A DNA stretch of 64,000 nt from Pedobacter boryungensis (GCF_013204825.1 NZ_JABMKV010000001.1:186001-250000), one strand, 5' to 3'; shown: positions 1 through 9,489, numbered from the stretch's first letter. Translations and numbers: made by a program. The notes: generated by a model not told the origin, from the letters alone.

Positions 1-829
1 TTGAGAAACCAATTACTTTTAAATCTTTTGGAATAGAAAGGTTAATATCATAACAAGCGTAATAAGTGGCGAAGGCCAAACGCTCCACTGAGGTAAAAAC
101 ACCGTCGGGTTTTAATTCAGTAAATGCTTGTTTTAAATGATCTATGTTTTCTTTGTAATTATTCGTACAATCGATGATTAATTCATCTTTAAATGGGATT
201 TTAAATTTCTTTAAGGCATCTATATATCCCTGCATACGAGTTTTTCCAATGGATAAGGTTTTATTTACCGCCAAATAAGCAATTCGCTTACAACCTTGTT
301 GGATTAGATGTTTAGTAGCAGAAAAACTACTTTCATAATCGTTTGTAATTACACGTGGAGTAACAATATCTTCATATACACGATCGAAAAATACTAAAGG
401 AAGTCGTTTTTTAGAAAGTTCGTTTAAATAATTATGGTCATTTGCTTCACCAGAAACAGACATGATAATGCCATCGGCCCTGCCATTATGTAAATGTTTA
501 ATAAAAGAAACTTCTTTCTCAAACTGGTCGTTGGTTGCATATACTAAAATATGATAGCCTTTGGCACTCGCCACTCTTTCTATGCCTTGAATGGCTAATG
601 AGAAATAATTATTCGCTAATTCGGGAACAATAACAGCAATGGTTTTGCTTTTTTGCTCTCTTAAATTACTAGCATAATGGTTTGGCTGATAATTTAATTG
701 TTTTGCCATTGCCAAAATACGTTCCTTTGTAGCAGCATTGATATCGCTATTATCTCTAAATGCTCTAGAAACTGTAGAAGTAGAAAGATGAAGGGCTTTG
801 GCTAATTTTTTAATATTGACGTTATCCAT
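1..829 (-). CDS. LacI-family transcriptional regulator, 3' end cut by window
   Basis: Translating the minus strand from the ATG at 829 gives a protein starting MDNVNIKKLAKALHLSTST, which is a LacI-type helix-turn-helix (TVSRAF recognition helix, then the hinge). A periplasmic-binding-protein-like effector domain follows (KTIAVIVPEL, NNYFSLAIQGIE). About 276 codons are open to the window edge, ending near the conserved VIGFS strand, so roughly the last 60-70 residues are missing. Such proteins usually repress sugar or glycan genes and respond to a sugar. The gene is divergent from the esterase at 970, with 140 bp between them, so that gene is a plausible target (inference). The ligand is unknown. 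Confidence 0.9.
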   Translation of the reverse strand, partial: MDNVNIKKLAKALHLSTSTVSRAFRDNSDINAATKERILAMAKQLNYQPNHYASNLREQKSKTIAVIVPELANNYFSLAIQGIERVASAKGYHILVYATNDQFEKEVSFIKHLHNGRADGIIMSVSGEANDHNYLNELSKKRLPLVFFDRVYEDIVTPRVITNDYESSFSATKHLIQQGCKRIAYLAVNKTLSIGKTRMQGYIDALKKFKIPFKDELIIDCTNNYKENIDHLKQAFTELKPDGVFTSVERLAFATYYACYDINLSIPKDLKVIGFS

Positions 830-969
830 TCTACTGATAGCAATAATTTGATGGTTAATTTATTTGGTTGTAAATATAAATGATAAAAAAAGTAATTATT
901 TCTATTTATTTGTTAAATCATTTAAAATAGGACTAATTTTTAAAAATAGTGATATAAATACAGCGGAAT

Positions 970-2106
970 ATGAAATGGATTTATTTTTTCGTCATTTTTA
1001 TAAGTAGTTTTCTTGTCGTTAATGCACAAGTTAAAGTTAGGTTCGAATTGCAAAATATTCCCCAAAGCAAAGACACGATAGCTGAATATTTTGTTGCTGG
1101 GAATTTTAATAATTGGAAACCTAATGACCCTGAGTACCAATTTTCAAAACGAAACAGTTTAACCTATGTGCTCGAAAAACAATTATCAATCAATGTATAT
1201 GAATACAAAATTACACGTGGTAGTTGGGAAAAAGTAGAAACCAACAGCAAAGGAAATGCCATTGGAAACCGTAGTTTAAATTTGAAAAAGGATACAATAG
1301 TGAAAATTAGTGTATCAAATTTTGCAGATCAATTTAAAAAAGAATTACCTAAACATACTTCATCAGTTAATGTTCATATCATTGATACCGCTTTTTTAAT
1401 TCCTCAATTAGCTACAAAAAGGAGAGTTTGGATTTATTTACCACCATCTTATGCTTCATCAACTAAAAAATATCCAGTATTATATATGCATGACGGTCAA
1501 AACCTTTTTGATCAGTTAACAAGTGGTTATGGAGAATGGGGTGTTGATGAATTATTGGATAGTTTAAGTGCAAAAGGTCAAGAAGAATTTATTGTTGTTG
1601 GTATAGATCATGGTGGAAGTGAAAGGTTAAAAGAATATAATCCTTACGATAGTGAATACGGTAAGGGAAAAGGCAAAGATTATGTCGATTTTTTAGTTCA
1701 TAATTTGAAACCTTTTATAGATCAACACTATAGAACAGAAAAAGATGCTAAAAATACAGCAATCGCCGGAAGTTCTATGGGTGGTTTAATTTCTATGTAT
1801 GCCATTGCAACATATCCTAAAGTTTTTGGTAAAGCTGGAATTTTTTCTCCAGCATTTTGGATTGGTAAAACCATAGAAACTGATGTTCAAAATGCATTTA
1901 AAAATTTAAATGGAAGTAAAATTTATTTAGTTGCGGGAGATTTAGAAAGCAAAACCATGATTAGCGATATGAAAAATGTCTTTCAACTATTAAATCCAAC
2001 AGGAAAGAATAAAAATATAAGGGTGGTCGAAAAAGCTGATGGTAAACATAGCGAATGGTTTTGGCATCGAGAATTTGTAGATTTTTATAAGTTCATTAGT
2101 AATTAA
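970..2106 (+). CDS. Secreted esterase D/enterochelin-esterase-like alpha/beta hydrolase
   Basis: This is a 378-residue exported protein with a signal peptide of about 20 residues ending in VNAQ. Residues 21-115 look like an early-set, CBM48-like beta-sandwich (VAGNFNNWKP, typical of glycogen-binding modules). Residues 130-378 form an alpha/beta hydrolase of the PF00756 esterase family. The nucleophile elbow GSSMGG places the catalytic Ser at 269, and H360 in KADGKHSEW is the probable catalytic His. Family members cleave siderophore or acyl-sugar esters, and a carbohydrate-binding N-terminus fits glycan deacylation better (inference). It sits opposite a LacI regulator. The substrate cannot be read from sequence. 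Confidence 0.82.
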   Translation: MKWIYFFVIFISSFLVVNAQVKVRFELQNIPQSKDTIAEYFVAGNFNNWKPNDPEYQFSKRNSLTYVLEKQLSINVYEYKITRGSWEKVETNSKGNAIGNRSLNLKKDTIVKISVSNFADQFKKELPKHTSSVNVHIIDTAFLIPQLATKRRVWIYLPPSYASSTKKYPVLYMHDGQNLFDQLTSGYGEWGVDELLDSLSAKGQEEFIVVGIDHGGSERLKEYNPYDSEYGKGKGKDYVDFLVHNLKPFIDQHYRTEKDAKNTAIAGSSMGGLISMYAIATYPKVFGKAGIFSPAFWIGKTIETDVQNAFKNLNGSKIYLVAGDLESKTMISDMKNVFQLLNPTGKNKNIRVVEKADGKHSEWFWHREFVDFYKFISN

Positions 2107-2163
2107 ATTTGTAATTTTTTTAATATTGAGGATTACAAAGCTTTCAAAGAGCAATATTTGTGT

Positions 2164-3189
2164 ATGAATAAAATAGATTTTAGAAGCGATACAGTAACTA
2201 AGCCAACAGCTGGAATGCTAGAAGCGATGATGAGTGCAAAAGTGGGCGATGATGTTTTTGGAGAAGACGAAACTGTAAATGCTTTAGAAGAGAAACTGGC
2301 TAACTTATTTAATATGGAAGCCGCGTTATTCTGTCCATCTGGTACAATGAGCAATCAAATTGCTATAAAATGTTTTACCCAACCAATGGATGAAGTAATT
2401 TGCGATCAAACTGCACATGTATATCGTTATGAAGGAGGAGGAATTGCCTATAACTCTTTAGCATCTGTTCGCTTATTAAATGGCGAAAGAGGAATTTTAA
2501 CTCCAGAAATGATTGAACCAGAAATTAATGCCGAAAATATCCATTATCCCAACTCAAGTTTAGTCGTTTTAGAAAATACAGTAAATAAAGGCGGGGGCAA
2601 ATGTTATACACTTTCTCAAATAGAACCTATTCATAATTTATGCGCTATAAAAGGAATTAAACTTCACCTTGATGGTGCAAGAATATTTAATGCATTAGTT
2701 GCCACAGGCGATAAAGCAAAGGATTATGGCAAATATTTCGATGGAATTTCTGTTTGTCTTTCTAAAGGATTAGGCGCACCGGTTGGTTCTGTTTTGTTAT
2801 CCTCAAAAGCTACAATTAAAAAAGCCACAAAAATTAGAAAAGTTTTAGGTGGTGGCATGCGACAAGCAGGGTTTTTAGCAGCTGCAGGAATTTATGCATT
2901 AGATAACCATGTAAATCGCTTGGTGGAAGATCATAATCATGCGAAAGCTTTGGGCAATGCATTGAGCAAAACAAAATATGTAAGTTCGGTAATGCCTGTC
3001 GAAACAAATATTGTTCTTTTTGATGTTTCTCCAGGATTAAAAGCGGATAATGTTGTAAAGGCATTGGAAGCGAAAGGCATTTTATGCAATAGTACCTCTA
3101 ATCAAACAATTAGATTGGTTACACATTTAGATATTTCTTCAACGATGGTTGATAAAGCCATAGAAACTTTAACACACCTACACCTGTAA
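2164..3189 (+). CDS. ltaE: Low-specificity L-threonine aldolase
   Basis: This PLP-dependent fold-type I enzyme splits L-threonine or L-allo-threonine into glycine and acetaldehyde. The 341 residues match the usual family length. The N-terminal [11 protein letters not shown] signature, H85 (stacks on PLP), D170 in HLDGAR and the Schiff-base lysine K201 in [12 protein letters not shown] are all present. The open frame could begin at a TTG at 2158, but ATG 2164 gives the conserved N-terminus [11 protein letters not shown] and is preferred. The gene ends 4 bp before accC and probably shares its transcript. Confidence 0.93.
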   Translation: MNKIDFRSDTVTKPTAGMLEAMMSAKVGDDVFGEDETVNALEEKLANLFNMEAALFCPSGTMSNQIAIKCFTQPMDEVICDQTAHVYRYEGGGIAYNSLASVRLLNGERGILTPEMIEPEINAENIHYPNSSLVVLENTVNKGGGKCYTLSQIEPIHNLCAIKGIKLHLDGARIFNALVATGDKAKDYGKYFDGISVCLSKGLGAPVGSVLLSSKATIKKATKIRKVLGGGMRQAGFLAAAGIYALDNHVNRLVEDHNHAKALGNALSKTKYVSSVMPVETNIVLFDVSPGLKADNVVKALEAKGILCNSTSNQTIRLVTHLDISSTMVDKAIETLTHLHL

Positions 3190-3193
3190 TATT

Positions 3194-4687
3194 ATGGCTC
3201 AAATTTCAAAAATTTTAATTGCTAACCGTGGCGAAATTGCTTTGCGCATTATGCGCTCAGCAAGAGAAATGAACATTAAAACTGTAGCTGTTTTTTCAGA
3301 AGCAGATAGGAGTGCTTTGCATGTACGGTATGCAGATGAAGCAATTTGTATCGGTCCAGCGCCATCAAATCAATCCTATTTAAAAAGCGATAAAATTATT
3401 GAAGCTTGTAAATTAACAGGTGCACAAGCTATTCACCCAGGTTATGGCTTTTTGTCAGAAAATGCTGCTTTTGCTAAAGAAGTTGCAGCAGCAGGACTGA
3501 TTTTAATTGGTCCAACTCCAGAAGCTATGGAAATTATGGGAAATAAACTATCTGCTAAAGCTGCGGCTTTAACCTATAATATTCCTATGGTTCCAGGAAC
3601 TGAAGAAGCCATTACTGATATCAACGAAGCAAAAGAGAGAGCAGTTGAGGTAGGTTTCCCAATTTTAATTAAGGCGGCGGCAGGCGGTGGTGGTAAAGGA
3701 ATGCGTATTGTAGAAAATGTTGCCGATTTTGAAGAACAAATGCATTTAGCTGTTAGCGAAGCCACGTCTGCTTTTGGTGATGGCTCAGTATTTATAGAGC
3801 GTTATGTGACTTCACCCCGACATATTGAAATCCAGGTTTTAGGAGATACACATGGAAATATTGTGCACTTGTTTGAACGAGAATGCTCAGTGCAACGGCG
3901 CCATCAAAAAGTAATTGAAGAAGCGCCTTCGTCTGTTTTAACTGAAGAAATTAGGCAAGCGATGGGTAAATGTGCAGTTGATGTGGCTCGTTCGGTTAAT
4001 TATGTAGGTGCAGGTACGGTAGAGTTTATTTTAGATGAAAATCTTGACTTTTTCTTTCTTGAAATGAATACTCGTTTGCAGGTTGAACATCCTGTTACAG
4101 AAATGATTACAGGGTTAGATTTAGTGAAAGAACAAATAAAAATAGCCAGAGGTGAAATATTGAGTTTTAAACAAGAAGATTTAAAAATCAGTGGGCATGC
4201 AATGGAATTAAGGGTATATGCAGAAGATCCTTTAAATAATTTTTTACCAGATATTGGTACTTTGCAAACCTACATTACCCCAAAAGGTAATGGAGTTAGG
4301 GTTGATGATGGTTTTGAAGAAGGAATGGAAATCCCAATTTATTATGATCCGATGATTGCAAAACTCATCACCTATGGTGCAAATAGGGAAGAAGCAATTG
4401 AGCGCATGATTAGGGCGATTGATGAATATGACATTACAGGCATACAAACTACCTTAAGCTTTGGTAAATTTGTAATGCAACACGAAGCATTTACTTCGGG
4501 CAACTTTGATACACATTTTGTAGGTAAATATTTTAATGCAGACAGTTTAAAAAACGAAAACGAAGAAGAAGCAATGTTGGCTGCGCTCACAGCCGTTTTA
4601 GCTTTTAAAAAAGAAGACAAAATTAGTACTGCCCAAAACAATGAAATTGCCAATAATTGGAGAAAAAATAGAAAGAAATACAGTTAA
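3194..4687 (+). CDS. accC: Biotin carboxylase subunit of an acyl-CoA carboxylase
   Basis: This cytosolic ATP-grasp enzyme carboxylates the biotin of a carrier protein for malonyl-CoA or methylmalonyl-CoA synthesis. It has the N-terminal KILIANRGEIALRIMRSA motif, the glycine-rich ATP loop GGGGKGM at 164-170, and the active-site EMNTRLQVEHP at 290-300. At 497 residues it is about 50 longer than E. coli AccC. The extra C-terminus is Lys/Glu-rich and carries no biotinyl motif. No biotin carrier or carboxyltransferase gene is adjacent, so it may serve acetyl-CoA or propionyl-CoA carboxylase. The stop codon directly abuts the riboflavin synthase ATG. Confidence 0.9.
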   Translation: MAQISKILIANRGEIALRIMRSAREMNIKTVAVFSEADRSALHVRYADEAICIGPAPSNQSYLKSDKIIEACKLTGAQAIHPGYGFLSENAAFAKEVAAAGLILIGPTPEAMEIMGNKLSAKAAALTYNIPMVPGTEEAITDINEAKERAVEVGFPILIKAAAGGGGKGMRIVENVADFEEQMHLAVSEATSAFGDGSVFIERYVTSPRHIEIQVLGDTHGNIVHLFERECSVQRRHQKVIEEAPSSVLTEEIRQAMGKCAVDVARSVNYVGAGTVEFILDENLDFFFLEMNTRLQVEHPVTEMITGLDLVKEQIKIARGEILSFKQEDLKISGHAMELRVYAEDPLNNFLPDIGTLQTYITPKGNGVRVDDGFEEGMEIPIYYDPMIAKLITYGANREEAIERMIRAIDEYDITGIQTTLSFGKFVMQHEAFTSGNFDTHFVGKYFNADSLKNENEEEAMLAALTAVLAFKKEDKISTAQNNEIANNWRKNRKKYS

Positions 4688-5275
4688 ATGTTTACAGGAA
4701 TTATAGAAACGCTAGGCGAAGTTGAAAATATTGTAAAGGAAGGCACAAATGTTCATTTTACCGTAAAGTCATCCATTTGCGCTGAGTTAAAAATAGATCA
4801 AAGCGTAGCTCATAATGGCGTTTGCTTAACTGTTGTTGCGCTAAGTGAAAATTCTCACACAGTAACTGCCATAGAAGAAACCTTAAATAAAACGAGTTTA
4901 GGCAATTTAAAAATCGGCAACAAAGTTAATTTAGAACGCTGTATGCAAATGAATGCTCGTTTAGATGGTCATATTGTGCAAGGCCATGTAGATCAAACGG
5001 CAAAATGTATTTTAGTCAATGAATTAGATGGTAGCTGGGAATATCGATTTAAGTATAATGCAGCTTTGGGTAATGTTACCGTAGAAAAAGGTTCAATTTG
5101 TGTAAATGGGATTAGTTTAACGGTCGTAAATTCTCAAGCCGACGAATTTTCGGTATTTATTATTCCATATACTTTTGAGCACACCAATTTGCACGAAGTA
5201 AAAGTTGGCGATTCAGTTAATTTGGAATTTGATATTATTGGTAAATACGTCGCTCGCTTAATGGGAAATAAATAG
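4688..5275 (+). CDS. ribE: Riboflavin synthase alpha subunit
   Basis: The enzyme dismutates two 6,7-dimethyl-8-ribityllumazine molecules to riboflavin, the last step of the pathway. The 195 residues form two homologous lumazine-binding barrels. The N-terminus MFTGIIETLGEV is diagnostic, AHNGVCLTV marks barrel 1, and VNGISLTVV with FDIIGKYVARL marks barrel 2. The ATG follows the accC TAA with no gap, so translational coupling is likely. No other rib gene lies in the window, so its position after accC is a local arrangement and not part of a riboflavin operon. Confidence 0.95.
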   Translation: MFTGIIETLGEVENIVKEGTNVHFTVKSSICAELKIDQSVAHNGVCLTVVALSENSHTVTAIEETLNKTSLGNLKIGNKVNLERCMQMNARLDGHIVQGHVDQTAKCILVNELDGSWEYRFKYNAALGNVTVEKGSICVNGISLTVVNSQADEFSVFIIPYTFEHTNLHEVKVGDSVNLEFDIIGKYVARLMGNK

Positions 5276-5369
5276 AACGTAAAAGAAACTAATATTAATT
5301 GTTCTTTCTTAAAGTTAAAATTTTTTCGAAAAGCAAATTCAGTATTTCAAATCAAAGTCAGCCCTAATA

Positions 5370-5412
5370 CCGCTTTACTCCATTTCATTCCGTGTTCGCT
5401 ATTATCAGGTTT
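5370..5412 (+). repeat. Degenerate dispersed intergenic element, copy 1
   Basis: This 43-bp stretch aligns without gaps to the reverse complement of 44980-45022, with 32 of 43 bases identical by eye. Its right end (TTCGCTATTATCAGGTTT) also matches the end of the element at 41754-41771 at 17 of 18 bases. It lies in the 250-bp spacer after ribE. It encodes nothing visible and is probably a decayed non-autonomous element. Confidence 0.6.
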
Positions 5413-5462
5413 AATTAACATCTGTTTGGTTACAAAACCTTGCATCATTCAAAAATCATAAG

Positions 5463-5504
5463 CTTTGGCAAAATTCTTTTAGATGGTCTATAATTTTGTC
5501 AAAG
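5463..5504 (+). promoter_or_regulatory. Promoter of the DUF4268 gene, covered by an inverted repeat
   Basis: A -33 TTG (5465-5467) and a -7 box TAATTTTG (5491-5498) are separated by 23 bp, inside the range known for the main Bacteroidetes sigma factor. An inverted repeat covers both boxes: CTTTGGCAAAATT at 5463-5475 and AATTTTGTCAAAG at 5492-5504, 13 bp with one G-T mismatch. It could be an operator or a coincidence of symmetric promoter boxes. Confidence 0.5.
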
Positions 5505-5525
5505 TTCAACTAACAAAATAGATAA

Positions 5526-5987
5526 ATGTACAGTAAAGAAGAAGCATCAAAAATCCGTCAGCAATTTTGGATAACTTTTGGAAAGTACATGAAACCTATT
5601 TTATCAGCCGAAGGCTTACCCATAAAGTGGATTAATTACAAAACAGGCATAAAGCATATCTATTTTAGAATGAATGCTGAACAACATAAAGCAATCATTT
5701 CAATCGAAATTACACACCCTAATCAAGAAATTAGAAATCTGTATTTTGAACAATTTAAAGCCTTAAAGTTATTATTTACAGATACTTTAAATGAAGAATG
5801 GAATTGGGAAGAAAATGCAATTAATGAACTTAGTGTTTCATTAAGTCAAATTACTAAAACACTTAATGGCGTTAGTATTTTTAACCAACAAAATTGGCCA
5901 GCGCTAATTTCGTTTTTAAAACCTAGAATTATAGCTTTAGACCAATTCTGGACAGATGTAAAACCTATTTTTGAAGCTATTTCTTAG
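5526..5987 (+). CDS. DUF4268-like protein
   Basis: This 153-residue soluble protein has no signal peptide or membrane segment. The N-terminal helix (EEASKIRQQFWITFGKYM) and the central KHIYFRMNAEQHKAIISIEI strand region resemble DUF4268 proteins, which are found alone or at the C-terminus of DNA-modifying enzymes and have no assigned activity. It has its own promoter at 5465-5498. Its last 11 bp overlap the end of the convergent TPR gene, so the two 3' ends are interlocked. The role is unknown. Confidence 0.75.
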   Translation: MYSKEEASKIRQQFWITFGKYMKPILSAEGLPIKWINYKTGIKHIYFRMNAEQHKAIISIEITHPNQEIRNLYFEQFKALKLLFTDTLNEEWNWEENAINELSVSLSQITKTLNGVSIFNQQNWPALISFLKPRIIALDQFWTDVKPIFEAIS

Positions 5988-7119
5988 CAAGTTTTAAATC
6001 TGCTAATCTACTTTTTGTATAATCCATTTGTTCTTTTTCTTTCTCGGCATCTGGTTTATTCTTTAGGTAGAAGTTATAATTCTTAAGTGCGTTTTGCTTT
6101 TGATTTAGTTTTAAATCATATATCAAACCCAACCTGTAATAGATAGAAGGATTTTCCTTAAATGTCAATCCCTTCTTATAAGCAGCTACTGCACTAGTTA
6201 ATTGATTATTAATTTCATAAATACCACCTAGTAAAAGATAGTAAGTTGAAGTATTTACAGAAATCCCTTCATCTATTGTCTTTTTTGCATATTTAGATGC
6301 CATTTCATAGTTTTTCAACTCTCTATAACTTAATGACATATAATACAAAATAGTTTCATTTTGCAAACTCATTTCTTCCAATAAGGTATATAAGGAAATG
6401 CATTTTTGATAATTTTTAAGATAAAAATAAGCCTTGCCAACATCCTTAATTACATTTGCATCACCTCCATTTTGCAACAATCTCTCGCCAACAGCAATTA
6501 CTTCTTTGTACTTTTTTAATTCATTTGCTATGGGTAATTGGGCTCTTTGCAAAATAAAATTACTTGTATCTGCCTCAATTGCTACTTTCAAAACCTGATA
6601 AGCAGGTTCAAAAAGTTTCAAATTTTTCAGCTCAAAAGCCAAATCATAAGCAACATCAGGTTCTATCGGATTTAGTTTATTTGCTTTTTTTAGATAAGAT
6701 ACTTTAAGTTTAATGCTGTCTGTAAGACCTGCTAAAAGTTTGTAAACCTTGAAATTTGTACTATCTAATTTTTCGATATTTAACAAATAAAGTTGTGCCG
6801 CGATGGTATTTCCTCGTTTGGTATTAATATTTGCTAAGCTGAATAATACAGATAAGGTATTCGGTTGCAGATCATTTATTTGAACATAAAATTTTTCCGC
6901 TTCTGGAAGTTTCCCAGACATCATATAGCAATAAGCAATTTGATTTAACGCTTTTATATCTTTCGTGTTTGCAGGATAAATACTTTGTAAATACTGGGCA
7001 GCTTCTGCATATCGTTGTGTTTGGTAAAAATCTAATAATTTCTCTTGATCAACGTTGCTTTGAGCTTTTAAAAATCGACAAGATAACAGTAGAAATATAA
7101 AAAATAGGATCTTCTTCAT
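5977..7119 (-). CDS. Exported tetratricopeptide-repeat protein
   Basis: The 380-residue protein starts with a signal peptide of about 19 residues (MKKILFFIFLLLSCRFLKAQ). Repeated helix pairs of TPR type follow: AYCYMMSGKLPEAEKFYVQ, a unit at LLQNGGDANVIKDVGKAYFY, and YYRLGLIYDLKLNQKQNALK near the end, about nine units. TPR solenoids are protein-binding scaffolds, and here the likely location is the periplasm or cell surface. No enzymatic domain is visible. It is convergent with the DUF4268 gene and overlaps its end by 11 bp. The partner is unknown. Confidence 0.8.
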   Translation of the reverse strand: MKKILFFIFLLLSCRFLKAQSNVDQEKLLDFYQTQRYAEAAQYLQSIYPANTKDIKALNQIAYCYMMSGKLPEAEKFYVQINDLQPNTLSVLFSLANINTKRGNTIAAQLYLLNIEKLDSTNFKVYKLLAGLTDSIKLKVSYLKKANKLNPIEPDVAYDLAFELKNLKLFEPAYQVLKVAIEADTSNFILQRAQLPIANELKKYKEVIAVGERLLQNGGDANVIKDVGKAYFYLKNYQKCISLYTLLEEMSLQNETILYYMSLSYRELKNYEMASKYAKKTIDEGISVNTSTYYLLLGGIYEINNQLTSAVAAYKKGLTFKENPSIYYRLGLIYDLKLNQKQNALKNYNFYLKNKPDAEKEKEQMDYTKSRLADLKLAKK

Positions 7120-7260
7120 AGGGTAAATATTAAAAACTAAAGTATTAGTTATTTATTGTAAATCCAAATTGCATTTAATAATTAGTGTCAACTTCAAACT
7201 TTTAGTGTTCTCGATGGTTCTATACAGGAAATAGATTGTTTATCATTAATAAAAAATAAT

Positions 7261-7560
7261 ATGGATACCTTAAAGAAATTTGAATTAATGGAAAAGATTG
7301 TAAGAGAATTAGAAGACTTACAACACTCACAACAAGCAATTATTCAGAAAATTGGAAAAATTGAAGTTGATAATATTGAGCTAAGTGATAAAAAGTTGGA
7401 TAAAGACTTACCCGATATGCACCAACGTGTAGCAGATAATCTCGATTCAATAATGGATATATTAGCTTACTTTGCGGAAAAAACCCAAAACTTTGGAAAT
7501 AAGAATAATGTGGATGCTTTAAAAGAGCAGCAAACCATTAATGAAGCTACTGGTCAGTAA
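7261..7560 (+). CDS. Small coiled-coil-like protein of unknown function
   Basis: This 99-residue soluble protein is acidic and rich in Lys, Glu, Asp and Gln, with heptad-like spacing in residues 5-45 (MEKIVRELEDLQHSQQAII), so a helical coiled coil is likely. It has no signal peptide and no motif I recognise. It stands alone between the divergent TPR gene and the convergent histidine kinase, followed by a strong bidirectional terminator. The reading frame, the ATG and the terminator 14 bp after the stop support a real gene. Confidence 0.65.
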   Translation: MDTLKKFELMEKIVRELEDLQHSQQAIIQKIGKIEVDNIELSDKKLDKDLPDMHQRVADNLDSIMDILAYFAEKTQNFGNKNNVDALKEQQTINEATGQ

Positions 7561-7573
7561 AAGGACAGTAATT

Positions 7574-7605
7574 AAAAAAGGTCCGGAAATTTCCGGACCT
7601 TTTTT
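7574..7605. terminator. Bidirectional intrinsic terminator
   Basis: A perfect 10-bp palindromic stem (GGTCCGGAAA/TTTCCGGACC, 7580-7599) is flanked by A6 on the left and T6 on the right. It serves the gene ending at 7560 and the histidine kinase whose stop codon overlaps its right edge. Confidence 0.9.
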
Positions 7606-9364
7606 ATTTCATGGTAGGAATAGTAATACAGAATTTAGAACCTTTTCCCTCTTCTGTGGTTACAGTAATATCACCACCATTTCGATTCATAAAATCCTTA
7701 CACACCATCAATCCTAACCCAGTTCCTTTTTCGTTAGAAGTTCCACGAGTGGTAATGTTTTCAGCTTTAAAAAGTTTATCTAGAATATTTTTAGCTATCC
7801 CAATGCCATTATCTTTAACACAAACCAACATCATTCCACTTTTCTGATAGGCCGCAGTTATGTGTATTTCGCAATCTTGATAACAAAATTTAATGGCATT
7901 ATTAATAATGTTCCTCATTACGATTTGCACCATTAGAATATCTGCATAAACCATTTCTCCCGGGAAAACATCGTGAATAATTTTTATCTTTTTTAATGTA
8001 GCGCCTGGTAAATGATAGTTTATTTCGTTAATAATTAAGTTGCGGAGGTTAAAGAATTCTTGTTTAATACCAAAGCCTTTTAGTTGGCTTCTCGACCAAT
8101 GGAGTAAGTTTTCTAAAAGATCTGTAGTGTAAATAATATCTTTACTAAGTGTAGGAGAGAGGCTTTTGAATTCATCGCTTGTAATCTCATTATTAGCAGT
8201 CATCTTTAAAACTTCAGAAAGATTGACTAAAGGTCCTCTTAAATCATGTGCAATAATTGAAAATATTCTGTCCTTTAGCTGATTTAGTTTTTCAAGTTCT
8301 TTGGCTTGCTCCTTGGTACGTATAGTATCATTTTTAATGCTTGTTAAATCTTGAAGTTTGATTATAGCAAAATCATTATTGAGCTTATTGTCGTTTAAAA
8401 AGAGTATTTCAGTTTCTAAATAGAGTTTTTCATCATTAATAATCAGATTTAATTCTATTTTACCTTGCTCATGCTCTTTTATTTTTTTGAAAAACTCAGG
8501 CTGATTTGGAAATGCTTCTTCTATAGGAAGGCCAATTAATTTTTCCCCATTTGCATTGATATATTTCTTTATAGATTCATTATAATCTATCACTCTATTT
8601 TGTTGATCTAATAATAAAAACCCATCCCGCATTAATTCCAGTACTTTTTCTCTTGCAATAGGAATAATATCGAATAGTTTAAAGCGATAAATACCTATTA
8701 AAATTAAGAATGAAGTAAGAATAAAAGCAAAAGGAGTGATATCTAAATATCCAAGAGGTCTTATACCTAAAACATGCGCAATATTTGCTAACCAAGGTAA
8801 AAGTGCAGCAATAATGATGCTGTAGTTTTGTTTTTTATATATAGGATCTGATATCCTGAATTTCACGAAAATTAGGTAGCATCCACAAGCTAATAGCAAA
8901 TAGAAATAGATGGTAAAAATTTTATAAAACAATCCAAATGTGATATCTGCCATCGGGAATGGGCCATCTGTTGCCAGTTGAATATTCTCATAATACAAGT
9001 GGTGCATATCATTTGTCCATACCAATACAATTGCAGCGATAGGCATGATGAGTAGGAGGATTAGATTGAAAGGTTTTTTATACCAACATTCTTTACCACA
9101 AAAATGAAGACAAAAGAGGAACCAATTTAATGGTAAACTAGCAATTCCAATATATTCTATATTAATTAGAAATTTGATTTGCCATAAAGAACTACTTGCT
9201 AATTCGAATCCATATGTAATAGACCATATTGCATTAGAAATCATCATGTAGCTGAACCATTTTACGGCATTGCCACCTCTTTTAAAAATATAACTGGCAA
9301 GAATAAGTAGTACAGCGCCGCATATTAATAAAAAGATGGCATAGGCATTGTAGTTGAATTCCAT
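7604..9364 (-). CDS. Sensor histidine kinase with N-terminal 7TM domain
   Basis: This is a 586-residue inner-membrane kinase. Residues 5-230 contain about seven hydrophobic helices matching the histidine-kinase 7TM input module. Residues 235-345 look like a PAS domain (GFLLLDQQNRVIDYNESI). The HisKA phospho-acceptor is H373 in IIAHDLRGPL. The HATPase part has an N-box near 487 (NIINNAIKF), G1 KDNGIGI at 517-523 and G2 GTGLGL at 547-552. No response regulator is adjacent, so it is an orphan kinase in this window. The signal is unknown; 7TM modules often sense small hydrophobic or carbohydrate ligands. Confidence 0.92.
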   Translation of the reverse strand: MEFNYNAYAIFLLICGAVLLILASYIFKRGGNAVKWFSYMMISNAIWSITYGFELASSSLWQIKFLINIEYIGIASLPLNWFLFCLHFCGKECWYKKPFNLILLLIMPIAAIVLVWTNDMHHLYYENIQLATDGPFPMADITFGLFYKIFTIYFYLLLACGCYLIFVKFRISDPIYKKQNYSIIIAALLPWLANIAHVLGIRPLGYLDITPFAFILTSFLILIGIYRFKLFDIIPIAREKVLELMRDGFLLLDQQNRVIDYNESIKKYINANGEKLIGLPIEEAFPNQPEFFKKIKEHEQGKIELNLIINDEKLYLETEILFLNDNKLNNDFAIIKLQDLTSIKNDTIRTKEQAKELEKLNQLKDRIFSIIAHDLRGPLVNLSEVLKMTANNEITSDEFKSLSPTLSKDIIYTTDLLENLLHWSRSQLKGFGIKQEFFNLRNLIINEINYHLPGATLKKIKIIHDVFPGEMVYADILMVQIVMRNIINNAIKFCYQDCEIHITAAYQKSGMMLVCVKDNGIGIAKNILDKLFKAENITTRGTSNEKGTGLGLMVCKDFMNRNGGDITVTTEEGKGSKFCITIPTMK

Positions 9365-9489
9365 TGAAAGCAGTCAAAAAATATCCAATAAAGATACCAT
9401 TTATATTGAATTTAAGTATAGCTGCTTTTAGATCAAGAATTAGTTCTAATTAAAATATAGTACATTTATACAAATAATTATTATTTCAT

